Positions 56,109-64,000 of a stretch of 64,000 nt of DNA are shown in pieces. The translations under genes and the position numbers were made by a program. The stretch is from UBA10649 sp963700745 (GTDB taxonomy: Bacteria; Actinomycetota; Actinomycetes; S36-B12). The stretch covers positions 186,001-250,000 of the forward strand of contig CAVOYT010000013.1 in assembly GCA_963700745.1 (NCBI GenBank), written 5' to 3'. Position 1 is the first letter of the stretch; each line of letters opens with the position of its first letter. The notes below the pieces were generated by a model. It searched no databases. It worked only from the letters and a program-made list of their open reading frames with translations, and had not been told where the DNA came from.

Positions 56109-57299
56109 TCAGCCGCCGACGACCTTGAGGAAGGCTCGCGTGTAGGCCTCCCGTGCTTCCGTGCCCAGGGACATGAACTCGTCGACCGTTGCCAGGAGCT
56201 CGGGGGTGGGGAAGATCCACGGATCGTCGACCAGCGATGGGTCGATGTCCGCCATGGCCTCCTGCGCACCCGAGACCGGGCACACGTACTGCACCCACGC
56301 GGCTAGGCGAGCAGCCACCTCGGGGTCGTAGTAGAAGTTCATCAGCTTCTCGGCGTTCGCCTTGTGCGTCGCGACCGTGGGTATCACCATGTTGTCCGCC
56401 CAGATCATGCCGCCGGAGTCAGGGATGGCGAAGCCGAACTTCTTGCCGAGGGCGAGCACGTCTCCGGACCAGCCGATGGACGCGATGGCGTCGCCGCTGT
56501 CGAGGGCGGCGATGTAGTCGTTGCCCGTGACCTGGCGGATGAAGCCCTCATCGATCTTGCGCTGCAGGACGTCGAGCGTCTCGTTGAACTGGGCCTCGGT
56601 GAAGTTGGCCATGTCGTAGCCCTGCCAGTTCATCAGCAGGCCCATCGTGTCGGTCATCTCGACCAGGATCGTGACGCGGCCCTTCATGCGCGGGTCGAAG
56701 AACTGGTCGAAGCTGGTGAGCTCGGTGACCCCGAGCTCGCGCTCGAGCAGCTTGCTGTTCCAGCCGAGGCCGGTGAAGCCGGACTGCCACGGGAGGGAGT
56801 ACGTGCGGCCCGGGTCGAAGGGGACGTCCTGGAGTGTCGGGATGAGGTTGACCGCGTTGGGGATGAGCTCCTTGTTCAACGGGGCCGCAAAGCCGTTCTC
56901 GATCCAGAGCTCGACGCCCTCTTCGGTGAGCACCACGATGTCCCGGTCGATGCTGCGGCCCTGCTCGAGGTTGGTCCGGACCTTCGCGAAGAACTCGTTG
57001 CTGTCGTTGATGTCGTCGGTGTAGACGACCTCGATGCCAGTCTGGCTCGTGAAGTCCTGGAGGGTCGTGCCCTCACCCTCGTCCTCATCGATGTACTGAG
57101 GCCAGTTGGAGAACTGGACGATCTTCTCGGAGTCGGAGAGATCCTGCGTCAGGGGCTCCGTCGATGGGGCCGCGGCACCGGACGATCCCGCAGACGCAGC
57201 GGGCGCCGGGCTGTCGGGCGAGGCGTCGGCACCGCATGCCGCCACCGCAAGGCCCACCACCCCCGCTCCTCCGGTGGCCAGGAGTCGCCGGCGGGACAT
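56109..57299 (-). CDS. Second PotD-like polyamine-binding lipoprotein
   Basis: Extracellular binding protein of 396 residues from ATG 57299, opening MSRRRLLATGGAGVVGLAVA with lipobox Cys22. An upstream ATG at 57322 would fit if one C is missing from a C run, giving a longer n-region. The binding domain has IVQFSNWPQYIDEDEGEGTT, VVYTDDINDSNEFFAKVRTN, SLPWQSGFTGLGWNSKLLER, TGNDYIAALDSGDAIASIGW and MIWADNMVIPTVATHKANAE. It closely parallels the potD product (47419-48645) along its length, yet lacks its own permease genes. It follows gabT in the same direction and probably supplies a second ligand to PotABC. Confidence 0.88.
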   Translation of the reverse strand: MSRRRLLATGGAGVVGLAVAACGADASPDSPAPAASAGSSGAAAPSTEPLTQDLSDSEKIVQFSNWPQYIDEDEGEGTTLQDFTSQTGIEVVYTDDINDSNEFFAKVRTNLEQGRSIDRDIVVLTEEGVELWIENGFAAPLNKELIPNAVNLIPTLQDVPFDPGRTYSLPWQSGFTGLGWNSKLLERELGVTELTSFDQFFDPRMKGRVTILVEMTDTMGLLMNWQGYDMANFTEAQFNETLDVLQRKIDEGFIRQVTGNDYIAALDSGDAIASIGWSGDVLALGKKFGFAIPDSGGMIWADNMVIPTVATHKANAEKLMNFYYDPEVAARLAAWVQYVCPVSGAQEAMADIDPSLVDDPWIFPTPELLATVDEFMSLGTEAREAYTRAFLKVVGG

Positions 57300-57337
57300 C
57301 GAGATCGGCGGGGGTGGGTCATGCGGTTGGTCTCCCG

Positions 57338-58713
57338 TCAGGCAGAGGGACTTTCGGTCACGGTCTCGAAGGCACGCTCGAGGATCGTGAGCGCCTCCTC
57401 CAGCAGGTGGATCGGGCATCGTCAGCGGTGGTAGGAAGCGGAACACGTTGCCGTACGTGCCGGTCGTCAGCGTGACCACTCCGTGCGCATGGCAGTACGA
57501 GTTGAGCGCCGCCGCGAGGTCCGGCGTCCGCGTCCATGGTGCCGGGGGTGACGAGCTCGATGGCGATCATCGCGCCGCGGCCTCGAATGTCGCCGATGGC
57601 CGGGAAGCGCTCGGCCATGCTCGCCAGTCGGGGCAGCATCACGGCCTCGATCCCCTTGGCCAGGGCCGGGGCGTCGTTCTCCTCCATCCAGCGAATGGCG
57701 CCGATGGCAGCCGCGCACGCGACCGGGTTTCCGCCGTACGTCCCGCCGAGGCCACCGGCGTGGACGGCGTCCATGATCTCCGCGCGGCCGGTGACGCCCG
57801 CGAGGGGCATTCCGTCGGCGATGCCCTTGGCCGTCGTGATGAGATCGGGGACGACTCCTTCGTACTCGCTTGCGAACCAGTCACCCGTGCGGCAGAAGCC
57901 GGACTGGATCTCGTCGGCAACGAAGACGATGCCGTTGTCGGTCGCGAAGTCCGCCATCGCCCTGAAGTAGCCGTCGCCGGGGACGATGAAGCCGCCCTCG
58001 CCCTGGATGGGCTCGATGATGATGGCCGCCACGTTCGCGGCTCCGATCTCCTTCTCGATCCGGGTGATCGCGATCTGCGCCATCTCGGGGCCCTTGAGCC
58101 CGCGGTCACGGAAGGGGTAGGAGGTCGGGACCCGGTAGACCTCCGGCGCGAAGGGACCGAAGGACTGCTTGTACGGCATGTTCTTGGCGGTCAGCGCCAT
58201 CGTGAGGTTCGTACGACCGTGATAGCCGTGCTCGACGACGACGACGGCCTGGCGCTTGGTGTAGGCCCGCGCGATCTTCACGGCGTTCTCGACCGCCTCG
58301 GCGCCGGAGTTGAACAGCGCCGACCGCTTCTCGTGGTCGCCGGGTGTCAGCCGGTTGAGCGCTTCGCACACCTCGACGTAGCCAGAGTAGGGCGTGACCA
58401 TGAAGCAGGTGTGCGTGAAATCGGCCACCTGCCGCTGGACACCCGCCACCACCTCCGGGTTCGCATTGCCGACGGTGGTCACGGCGATACCCGAGCCCAT
58501 GTCGATCAGGGAGTTCCCGTCGACGTCCACGAGGACTCCGCCGCCGGCCCTGGCCACATAGATCGGGAGCATCACGCCGACGCCGGCGGACACGGCGTGC
58601 GTCTTGCGCGCCTGAAGGGCCTGCGAGATCGGGCCGGGGATGCTGGTTACGAGTCGGCGCTCCTGGGGCAGGCCGTTGGCCAGGGCATCCGTGTGGTCGG
58701 CGGTGGCAGTCAT
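57338..58713 (-). CDS. gabT: 4-Aminobutyrate aminotransferase (two frame changes near the end)
   Basis: PLP class III aminotransferase converting GABA to succinate semialdehyde; 5-aminovalerate is a known side substrate. ATG 58713 follows GGGAGG and opens MTATADHTDALANGLPQERR. Motifs: VDVDGNSLIDMGSGIAVTTV, FNSGAEAVENAVKIARAYTK, VVVEHGYHGRTNLTMALTAK, IIIEPIQGEGGFIVPGDGYF, FVADEIQSGFCRTGDWFASE, PLP Lys in ITTAKGIADGMPLAGVTG and LGGTYGGNPVACAAAIGAIR. Extra bases near 57527 and 57417 interrupt the last 50 residues; the corrected end is RAFETVTESPSA with 457 residues. It is divergent from the PucR regulator. Confidence 0.92.
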
Positions 58714-58823
58714 GTCGTTCCTCCCAGGGTGTTGCCACGAGCCTAGAGGGCGGTACCTCGAGGCCACCCGCTCCACCTTGGACATCGGCTGCCGTAGCCT
58801 TGTCCAGATCGTTGGAGGTGCTC

Positions 58824-60379
58824 GTGCCCTTGACCGTCGGCCAGGTGGCCGCGCTGCCCGACCTCGGCCTCGTCGTGCGCACGACCGGCCCGCCCCTGGG
58901 CCGCGAGGTGCGGTGGGTGGCCGTATCGGAGCACGCCGATCCGACGCCCTGGCTCGAGGGCGGTGATCTCGTCCTCACGACCGGAATGTCGCTCGGCGAC
59001 CCAGCCACCGAGGCGCGCGACTACATCGCCCGGCTGATGGCGGCCGACGTTGCCGCACTCGGCTTCGGGGTCGGGTTCTCCCACGAAGTGGTTCCCGAGG
59101 CGCTCGTCGATGCCGCCGAGCAGGCCGGGCTCCCGGTCCTTGAGGTCCCGCAGCCGATCCCGTTCGTGGCGGTGAGCAAGGCGGTGTCCGGACTGCTGGC
59201 GGCGGAGGAGTATTCCGAGTCGGCCGCATCCTTCGAGAGCCAGCGTCGCCTCATCCGGGCGGTCCTGGCTGAAGCGGATGGCACCTCGCCTTCCCGAGTC
59301 GTTTCCATCCTGGCCCGGCACGTCGGCGGATTCGTCCTCCACCTCGGCTCCTCCGGCGACGTGCTCGCCGCCCACCCTCCCTCGGCAGGAGCTCGGGCGC
59401 CGGGGCTGGCCGACGAGATCGATCGCCTTCGACCCCGGGGCCTGCTCGCCTCGGCCGCCGTCGCGACCGCCGACGAGCATGTGGTGATCCTCCCGACCGG
59501 AGTGCGGGGAACCGCGGAGGGCTTCCTGGTGGTCGGATCGCCGCGTCCGCTCCGGGCGGCGGACCAGGCGGTCATGAACCTCGCGGTGTCATTGCTCTCC
59601 TGGGAGGCATCCCGGCCGTTGGACGTCGTCGAGGGGATGGACGCGTGGCGTCGCCTGCTCGTCTCGGTAGCCAGAGACCAGGGCCTGTCTGCTGGGCTGC
59701 TCGACCCCGTCGGGCTCGCCGACCTCGATCCGGCCGCGGCGGTTGCGGTCACCGTGCGCGGCCGTCGGGGGTCGGCAGTGCCGGTGTCGGTGCTCGCCGA
59801 TGCGAACCGGAGCGGCCGGGCGATCCTGTGCCGCCGCGAATCGGGTGACCTCGCCGGTTTCGCCGCCGTCGACGATGACGGCAGGCTTCCCGGCTCCGTT
59901 CAAGTGCTGGCGCCGACGCGTCGGGTGTTCATGCGGTGGGCGTCTCCTGTCAGCTGGACCTGACCGATTCGGCGAACGTCCGCCAGGCGATCGAGCAGGC
60001 CGACCGTGCAGCGGCTCTGGGGGCGGGCCTGCGGTACTTCGCGGACGAGCCTTCACGCGGGCTGACCGCCCTTCTCGACGCGGGCACGACCACCGCGTGG
60101 GCCAGCGGCTATCTCGGTGACCTCATGACGACGGCCGAGGGCCCGGAGCTCATGGACACGCTGCTGGCCTGGCTCGACCAGCACGGTCAGGTGGACGCCG
60201 CAGCGCAGCGCCTGGGCATCCACCGGCACACCGTCCGCCACCGCCTCCGCCGGGCGGAGGGGGTCCTGGGCCGCGAGCTCGACGATCCCGAGGTCCGGGC
60301 GGACCTGTGGTTCGCGCTGGCGGCGGTGCGCCGTCCCGACCAGTCGAGCGGGCCGTACGGCCCGGATGACCGCCGGTAG
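58824..60379 (+). CDS. PucR-family transcriptional regulator (one frame change)
   Basis: Regulator of about 518 residues. GTG 58824 lies five bases after GGAGG and opens MPLTVGQVAALPDLGLVVRT. The N-terminal PucR ligand domain has EVRWVAVSEHADPTPWLEGG, DLVLTTGMSLGDPATEARDY and VAALGFGVGFSHEVVPEALV. A GGDEF-like middle region follows. The C-terminal HTH_30 is WLDQHGQVDAAAQRLGIHRH followed by TVRHRLRRAEGVLGRELDDP. A missing base near 59930 (between RRVFM and VGVSCQLDL) shifts the frame; it is one of only two clear deletions in the window. It is divergent from gabT by 110 bases and probably controls gabT and the orphan potD; this role is known for related GABA and purine regulators. Confidence 0.9.
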
Positions 60380-60382
60380 CCT
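60377..60382 (+). promoter_or_regulatory. dxr: Candidate -10 for leaderless dxr
   Basis: TAGCCT ends six bases before ATG 60389, and there is no Shine-Dalgarno sequence. It overlaps the end of the PucR gene. It implies a promoter giving a transcript that starts at the dxr start codon, so dxr-rip would be expressed independently of the catabolic block upstream. Confidence 0.45.
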
Positions 60383-60388
60383 GCGCCT

Positions 60389-61658
60389 ATGCCTGACCGC
60401 CGCCGCATCGTGCTGCTCGGGAGCACTGGGTCGATCGGGACCCAGGCCCTCGACGTGGCCCGGCGGAATCCGGATCGCTTCGACATCGTGGCCCTGTCCG
60501 CGGGCGGGGCGCAGATCGCGCTGCTTGCCGAGCAGGCGATCGAGTTCGGAGTCGAGGCCGTGGCCGTCCAGCAGGCGACGGCGGCGTCCGATCTGCAGCT
60601 GGCCCTGTACGCCGAGGCCCAGCGGCAGGGGTTCGCGGTCGGTTCCTTCGAGATGCCGCGAATCACTGGCCGGCCCGGAGGCCAGCACCGAACTGGCCGG
60701 GTGGGACGCCGACGTCGTCCTCAATGGACTCGCCGGCGCCGCGGGGCTCAGGCCGACGCTGGCCGCCCTGGAGGCGGGGCGGACCCTCGCCCTGGCGAAC
60801 AAGGAGTCCCTCATCATCGGTGGTCCGCTCGTGAAGGCGCTCGCAGCGCCGGGTCAGATCGTGCCGGTCGACTCCGAGCACTCGGCGCTTGCCCAGGCGC
60901 TGCGGTCAGGGAGGGCCGATGAGGTGCGGCGCCTCGTCCTCACCGCGAGCGGTGGCCCCTTCCGCGGCTGGGATCGTGAGGCGCTGGCCACGGTGACCGT
61001 CGACCAGGCCCTGGCCCACCCGACGTGGTCGATGGGCCCCTTGGTGACGGTGAACTCCGCGACGCTCATGAACAAGGGGCTCGAGCTCATCGAGGCGCAC
61101 CTGCTCTTCGACGTCCCCTTCGCCGCGATCGATGTGGTCGTCCATCCGCAGTCCGTCGTCCACTCGATGGTCGAGTTCGTCGACGGGTCGACCATCGCCC
61201 AGGCCAGCCCGCCGGACATGCGCATCCCGATCGCCTGGGGGATGAGCTGGCCGGACCGCGTCCCGGATGCAGCCCCGGGCTGCGACTGGACGGAGGCGAC
61301 GTCGTGGGACTTCTACCCGTTGGACGAGGACGCCTTCCCGGCCGTGGGCCTCGCCCGCATGGCCGGGACGGCGGGAGGGACCGCCCCCGCAGTGTTCAAC
61401 GCCGCCGACGAGGCCTGCGTCGCCGCCTTCCTGTCCGGCTCCCTGCCGTTCACGGGGATCGTGGCGACGGTTGGCCGGGTCCTGGACGAGCATCTGGCCC
61501 CCCAGCGCCCCACGACGGACGGGTCCGCGTGGGTCGAGGGGAACAAAGCGACGCTCTCAGACGTCACTAGTGCAGACGCCTGGGCCCGTCGCCGTGCCCA
61601 GGAGCTCGTCTTCGACGGCGTGACGATCGAAGGTTCGAGGGAGGGATCTGATGCTTGA
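60389..61658 (+). CDS. dxr: 1-Deoxy-D-xylulose-5-phosphate reductoisomerase (one frame change)
   Basis: Second enzyme of the MEP isoprenoid pathway. The product opens MPDRRRIVLLGSTGSIGTQA (NADPH motif GSTGSIG). It continues after one extra base near 60662 with SLAGPEASTELAGWDADVVL, NGLAGAAGLRPTLAALEAGR, LALANKESLIIGGPLVKALA and IVPVDSEHSALAQALR (metal ligands Asp and Glu). TASGGPFRGWDREALATVTV, HPTWSMGPLVTVNSATLMNK, GLELIEAHLLFDVPF and VVHPQSVVHSMVEFVDGSTI follow. Corrected length is 422 residues. Because the MEP pathway is normally essential in such bacteria, this frame change is very likely a sequence error. It overlaps rip by eight bases. Confidence 0.94.
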
Positions 61659-62964
61659 GCTGGTTGGCATCCTCATCTTCGCCGTCCTCATCGCGCTGTC
61701 CATCGCCCTCCACGAGGTCGGCCACCTGATCCCCGCCAAGAGGTTCGGCGTCAAGGTGACCGACTACATGATCGGCTTCGGCCCGACGGTCTGGTCCACG
61801 GTTCGGGGCGAGACGCGGTACGGAGCCAAGGCGATCCCGCTCGGCGGGTACATCCGGATGATCGGGATGATCCCGCCGGCCAAGGACGGCTCAACGCGCA
61901 CCATGACGACCGGTCGGTTCGCCGCGATGGTCAGCGACGCGCGCAAGCAGTCCGCGGACGAGGTGCTGCCGGGGGAGGAGTCGCGAGCCTTCTACCGGCT
62001 CCCGGTCCGCAAGCGCGTGGTGGTCATGCTCGGCGGACCGACCATGAACCTCCTGCTCGCCTTCCTGCTGTTCGGCCTCCTGCTCGTGGGCATCGGCATC
62101 CCCGAGCCGACGATGCAGGTCTCCTCGGTCGCCGCATGCACGCCGACCGCTGAGCACCCCACCGGTGAGCCGCTGCCGTCCGGATCCTGCCCCACGGGTT
62201 CGGATCCCTCACCGGCCAGCATCGCGGGCCTCGAAGTGGGCGACACCGTCCTCGCGATCGACGGGGTTCCGGCGACGGACTGGACCGAGACCACCGCGTG
62301 GATCCGGGCGCACCCGGGGGACTCGGCCACCCTCACGGTCGAGCGAGGCGCGGACACCCTCGACGTGCCCGTCACGATCGCGACCGCCGTCCGTCCGGTC
62401 TTCGATGCCGACGGCAACCCCACGGAGGAGTTCGTCACGGCCGGGTACGTCGGCATCGGCCCGGAGTTCGCCTGGGTGAGCCAGCCGGTCACCGCGGTTC
62501 CGCAGTACATGTGGGACCTGACCGTCCGCTCGGTGACGGCGCTCGTGATGCTGCCCGTCCGGCTCTACGAACTGGTCACCGACACCCTCATCGGCGGCGG
62601 CGACCGGTCCATCGACAGCCCCGTCAGCGTGGTCGGAGTCACTCGTATCGGCGGCGACGTGGCTGCCATGGACGAGCCGATCATGGCCAAGGCCGCGACT
62701 TTCCTCGGCCTGGCAGCCTCCCTCAACCTCTTCCTGTTCCTGTTCAACCTGCTGCCGGTCCTGCCGCTCGACGGCGGACACGTGGCGGGGGCCCTCTACG
62801 AGGCGGTGCGTCGACGGATGGCGCGGCTGCGGGGCCGGCCCGACCCCGGACCGGTGGACATCGCCCGGCTCCTGCCCGTGGCCTACGTGGTCGCCGGCGC
62901 TCTCATGGCCATGGCCGTGGTCGTGATCTGGGCTGACCTGGTGAAGCCGATCTCGCTGGGCTGA
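61651..62964 (+). CDS. rip: Site-2 intramembrane metalloprotease (RseP/Rip1 family)
   Basis: Zinc protease that cleaves membrane-bound anti-sigma factors or similar substrates. The 437-residue product has the first helix VGILIFAVLIALSIAL leading into H21EVGHLIPAKRFGVKVTDY (HExxH), GFGPTVWSTVRGETRYGAKA and IPLGGYIRMIGMIPP. A second helix VVMLGGPTMNLLLAFLLFGL, a PDZ domain (ASIAGLEVGDTVLAIDGVPA, SATLTVERGADTLDVPVTI) and the C-terminal LNLFLFLFNLLPVLPLDGGH with the third zinc ligand Asp follow. ATG 61651 overlaps dxr by eight bases. The frame is intact. The dxr-rip-ispG order is standard in actinobacteria. Confidence 0.94.
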   Translation: MLELVGILIFAVLIALSIALHEVGHLIPAKRFGVKVTDYMIGFGPTVWSTVRGETRYGAKAIPLGGYIRMIGMIPPAKDGSTRTMTTGRFAAMVSDARKQSADEVLPGEESRAFYRLPVRKRVVVMLGGPTMNLLLAFLLFGLLLVGIGIPEPTMQVSSVAACTPTAEHPTGEPLPSGSCPTGSDPSPASIAGLEVGDTVLAIDGVPATDWTETTAWIRAHPGDSATLTVERGADTLDVPVTIATAVRPVFDADGNPTEEFVTAGYVGIGPEFAWVSQPVTAVPQYMWDLTVRSVTALVMLPVRLYELVTDTLIGGGDRSIDSPVSVVGVTRIGGDVAAMDEPIMAKAATFLGLAASLNLFLFLFNLLPVLPLDGGHVAGALYEAVRRRMARLRGRPDPGPVDIARLLPVAYVVAGALMAMAVVVIWADLVKPISLG

Positions 62965-63031
62965 GAGGGCCGGCGCGGGGATCGGCCGTCCGTGCGGAGC
63001 CGCTCGAGGTCCCCCGTCGGGGGAATGCCGT

Positions 63032-63037
63032 CATAAT
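63032..63037 (+). promoter_or_regulatory. ispG: Candidate -10 for leaderless ispG
   Basis: CATAAT lies six bases before GTG 63044 and matches the -10 consensus TATAAT at five of six positions. No ribosome binding site is visible before the GTG. This fits a leaderless transcript. The 79-base gap after rip contains nothing else recognisable. Confidence 0.5.
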
Positions 63038-63043
63038 GAGTCG

Positions 63044-64000
63044 GTGACCGTCAATCTCGGCATCCCGTCCAGTCCGCCACCCGTCGTCGCTCCTCGGCGC
63101 GTGTCCCGCCAGCTCCTGCTGCGGCACTCCACGCACCCGGTGGCCATCGGCGGTGACGCCCCCATCAGCGTCCAGTCCATGTGCACGACGCTCACGTCGG
63201 ACGTCGACGCCACGCTGCAGCAGATCGCCGAGCTGACGGCCTCGGGCTGTCAGGTCGTGCGCGTCGCGGTGCCGAGCCAGGACGATGCCGATGCCCTGCC
63301 GCAGATCGCCCGCAAGAGCGGGATCCCGGTCATCGCGGACATCCACTTCCAGCCCAAGTACGTCTTCGCGGCCATCGACGCCGGGTGCGCCGGCGTTCGG
63401 GTGAACCCCGGGAACATCAAGCAGTTCGACGACAAGGTCGGCGAGATCGCTCGCGCCGCGAAGGATGCCGGGACGCCCATCCGGATCGGGGTCAACGCCG
63501 GGTCGCTCGACAAGCGGCTGATGGAGAAGTACGGCAAGGCCACCCCCGAGGCACTCGTCGAGTCGGCACTGTGGGAGGCGTCGCTGTTCGAGGAGCACGA
63601 CTTCCGCGACATCAAGATCTCGGTCAAGCACCACGATCCCGTCGTGATGATGAAGGCCTACATGCAGCTCGCCGAGGCATGCGACTACCCGCTGCACCTG
63701 GGCGTCACGGAGGCCGGGCCAGCCTTCCAGGGGACGATCAAGTCCGCGGTGGCCTTCGGCGGGCTGCTGAGCCGCGGGATCGGCGACACGATCCGGGTGT
63801 CCCTGTCCGCACCTCCGGTCGAGGAGGTCAAGGTCGGACTCCAGATCCTCGAGTCGCTGAACCTGCGAGCACGCGGGCTGGAGATCGTGTCGTGCCCGTC
63901 ATGCGGTCGGGCCCAGGTCGACGTGTACACGCTGGCCGAGGAGGTCACCGCCGGGCTCGAGGGTCTCGAGGTACCCCTGCGCGTGGCCGTGATGGGCTGC
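63044..64000 (+). CDS. ispG: 4-Hydroxy-3-methylbut-2-enyl-diphosphate synthase, N-terminal part (cut by window end)
   Basis: [4Fe-4S] enzyme of the MEP pathway. From GTG 63044 the frame stays open for 319 codons to the window edge, so the gene is partial. It opens MTVNLGIPSSPPPVVAPRRV and shows PVAIGGDAPISVQSMCTTLT, VVRVAVPSQDDADALPQIAR, PVIADIHFQPKYVFAAIDAG, GVRVNPGNIKQFDDKVGEIA, IRIGVNAGSLDKRLMEKYGK and PLHLGVTEAGPAFQGTIKSA. IGDTIRVSLSAPPVEEVKVG and EIVSCPSCGRAQVDVYTLAE (cluster Cys) follow, and the last residues are VAVMGC, another cluster ligand. No frame change is seen. It follows rip as usual. Confidence 0.95.
   Translation, partial: MTVNLGIPSSPPPVVAPRRVSRQLLLRHSTHPVAIGGDAPISVQSMCTTLTSDVDATLQQIAELTASGCQVVRVAVPSQDDADALPQIARKSGIPVIADIHFQPKYVFAAIDAGCAGVRVNPGNIKQFDDKVGEIARAAKDAGTPIRIGVNAGSLDKRLMEKYGKATPEALVESALWEASLFEEHDFRDIKISVKHHDPVVMMKAYMQLAEACDYPLHLGVTEAGPAFQGTIKSAVAFGGLLSRGIGDTIRVSLSAPPVEEVKVGLQILESLNLRARGLEIVSCPSCGRAQVDVYTLAEEVTAGLEGLEVPLRVAVMGC

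Overview
The window is a high-GC chromosomal segment from an actinobacterium (class Actinomycetes; I cannot place it lower). The evidence is the housekeeping gene order (rpsP-khpA-rimM-trmD ... rplS-lepB-rnhB ... UPF0102-comM-dprA-xerC-M23-rpsB-tsf-pyrH-frr-cdsA-rlmN ... dxr-rip-ispG), frequent GTG starts with 1- or 4-base stop/start overlaps, an F420-type LLM oxidoreductase, and several promoters of leaderless type. I found no rRNA or tRNA gene, CRISPR array, prophage, transposase or integrase of a mobile element. Layout: 0-6.7 kb, translation and secretion genes, with an inverted phosphoglucomutase gene between trmD and rplS. 6.8-9.5 kb, a PAS-PAS-GGDEF diguanylate cyclase overlapping a PPK2 polyphosphate kinase. 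9.6-14.1 kb, UPF0102, comM, dprA, xerC and a convergent M23 peptidase. 14.4-19.7 kb, rpsB to rlmN. 19.8-60.4 kb, about 40 kb of carbon and nitrogen catabolism. 60.4-64 kb, dxr, site-2 protease and ispG (cut by the window edge). The catabolic block has six parts. (1) Trehalose synthesis (otsAB). (2) A K+ channel-like gene and a PrpE-type acyl-CoA synthetase, then a CoA-transferase / GntR / glutaryl-CoA-dehydrogenase-like / aldehyde dehydrogenase operon carrying three copies of a palindromic operator. (3) A minus-strand Lrp / class III aminotransferase / flavin protein / FAD amine oxidase / VOC operon. (4) A semialdehyde dehydrogenase facing an eight-gene minus-strand operon for reductive pyrimidine breakdown (beta-ureidopropionase, dihydropyrimidinase, acylating semialdehyde dehydrogenase, LLM oxidoreductase, NMT1/THI5-type ABC importer) with a divergent MocR-type regulator. 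(5) A putrescine-type operon (aminobutyraldehyde dehydrogenase, PotDABC, FAD amine oxidase, ureohydrolase, saccharopine-dehydrogenase-like protein). (6) A second PotD-like protein with GabT and a divergent PucR regulator. Read together, these genes would take up polyamines and pyrimidines, convert agmatine and putrescine through GABA to succinate, convert beta-alanine to acetyl-CoA, and possibly convert 5-aminovalerate or glutarate to crotonyl-CoA. A strong caveat is that about 80 frame changes interrupt otherwise conserved genes. Wherever they can be resolved they are nearly all net single-base insertions, and they are patchy (dense at 3.3-13 kb and 29.6-47 kb, almost absent at 13-25 kb). I treat them as sequence or assembly errors, not pseudogenes, and give coordinates for the reconstructed genes.
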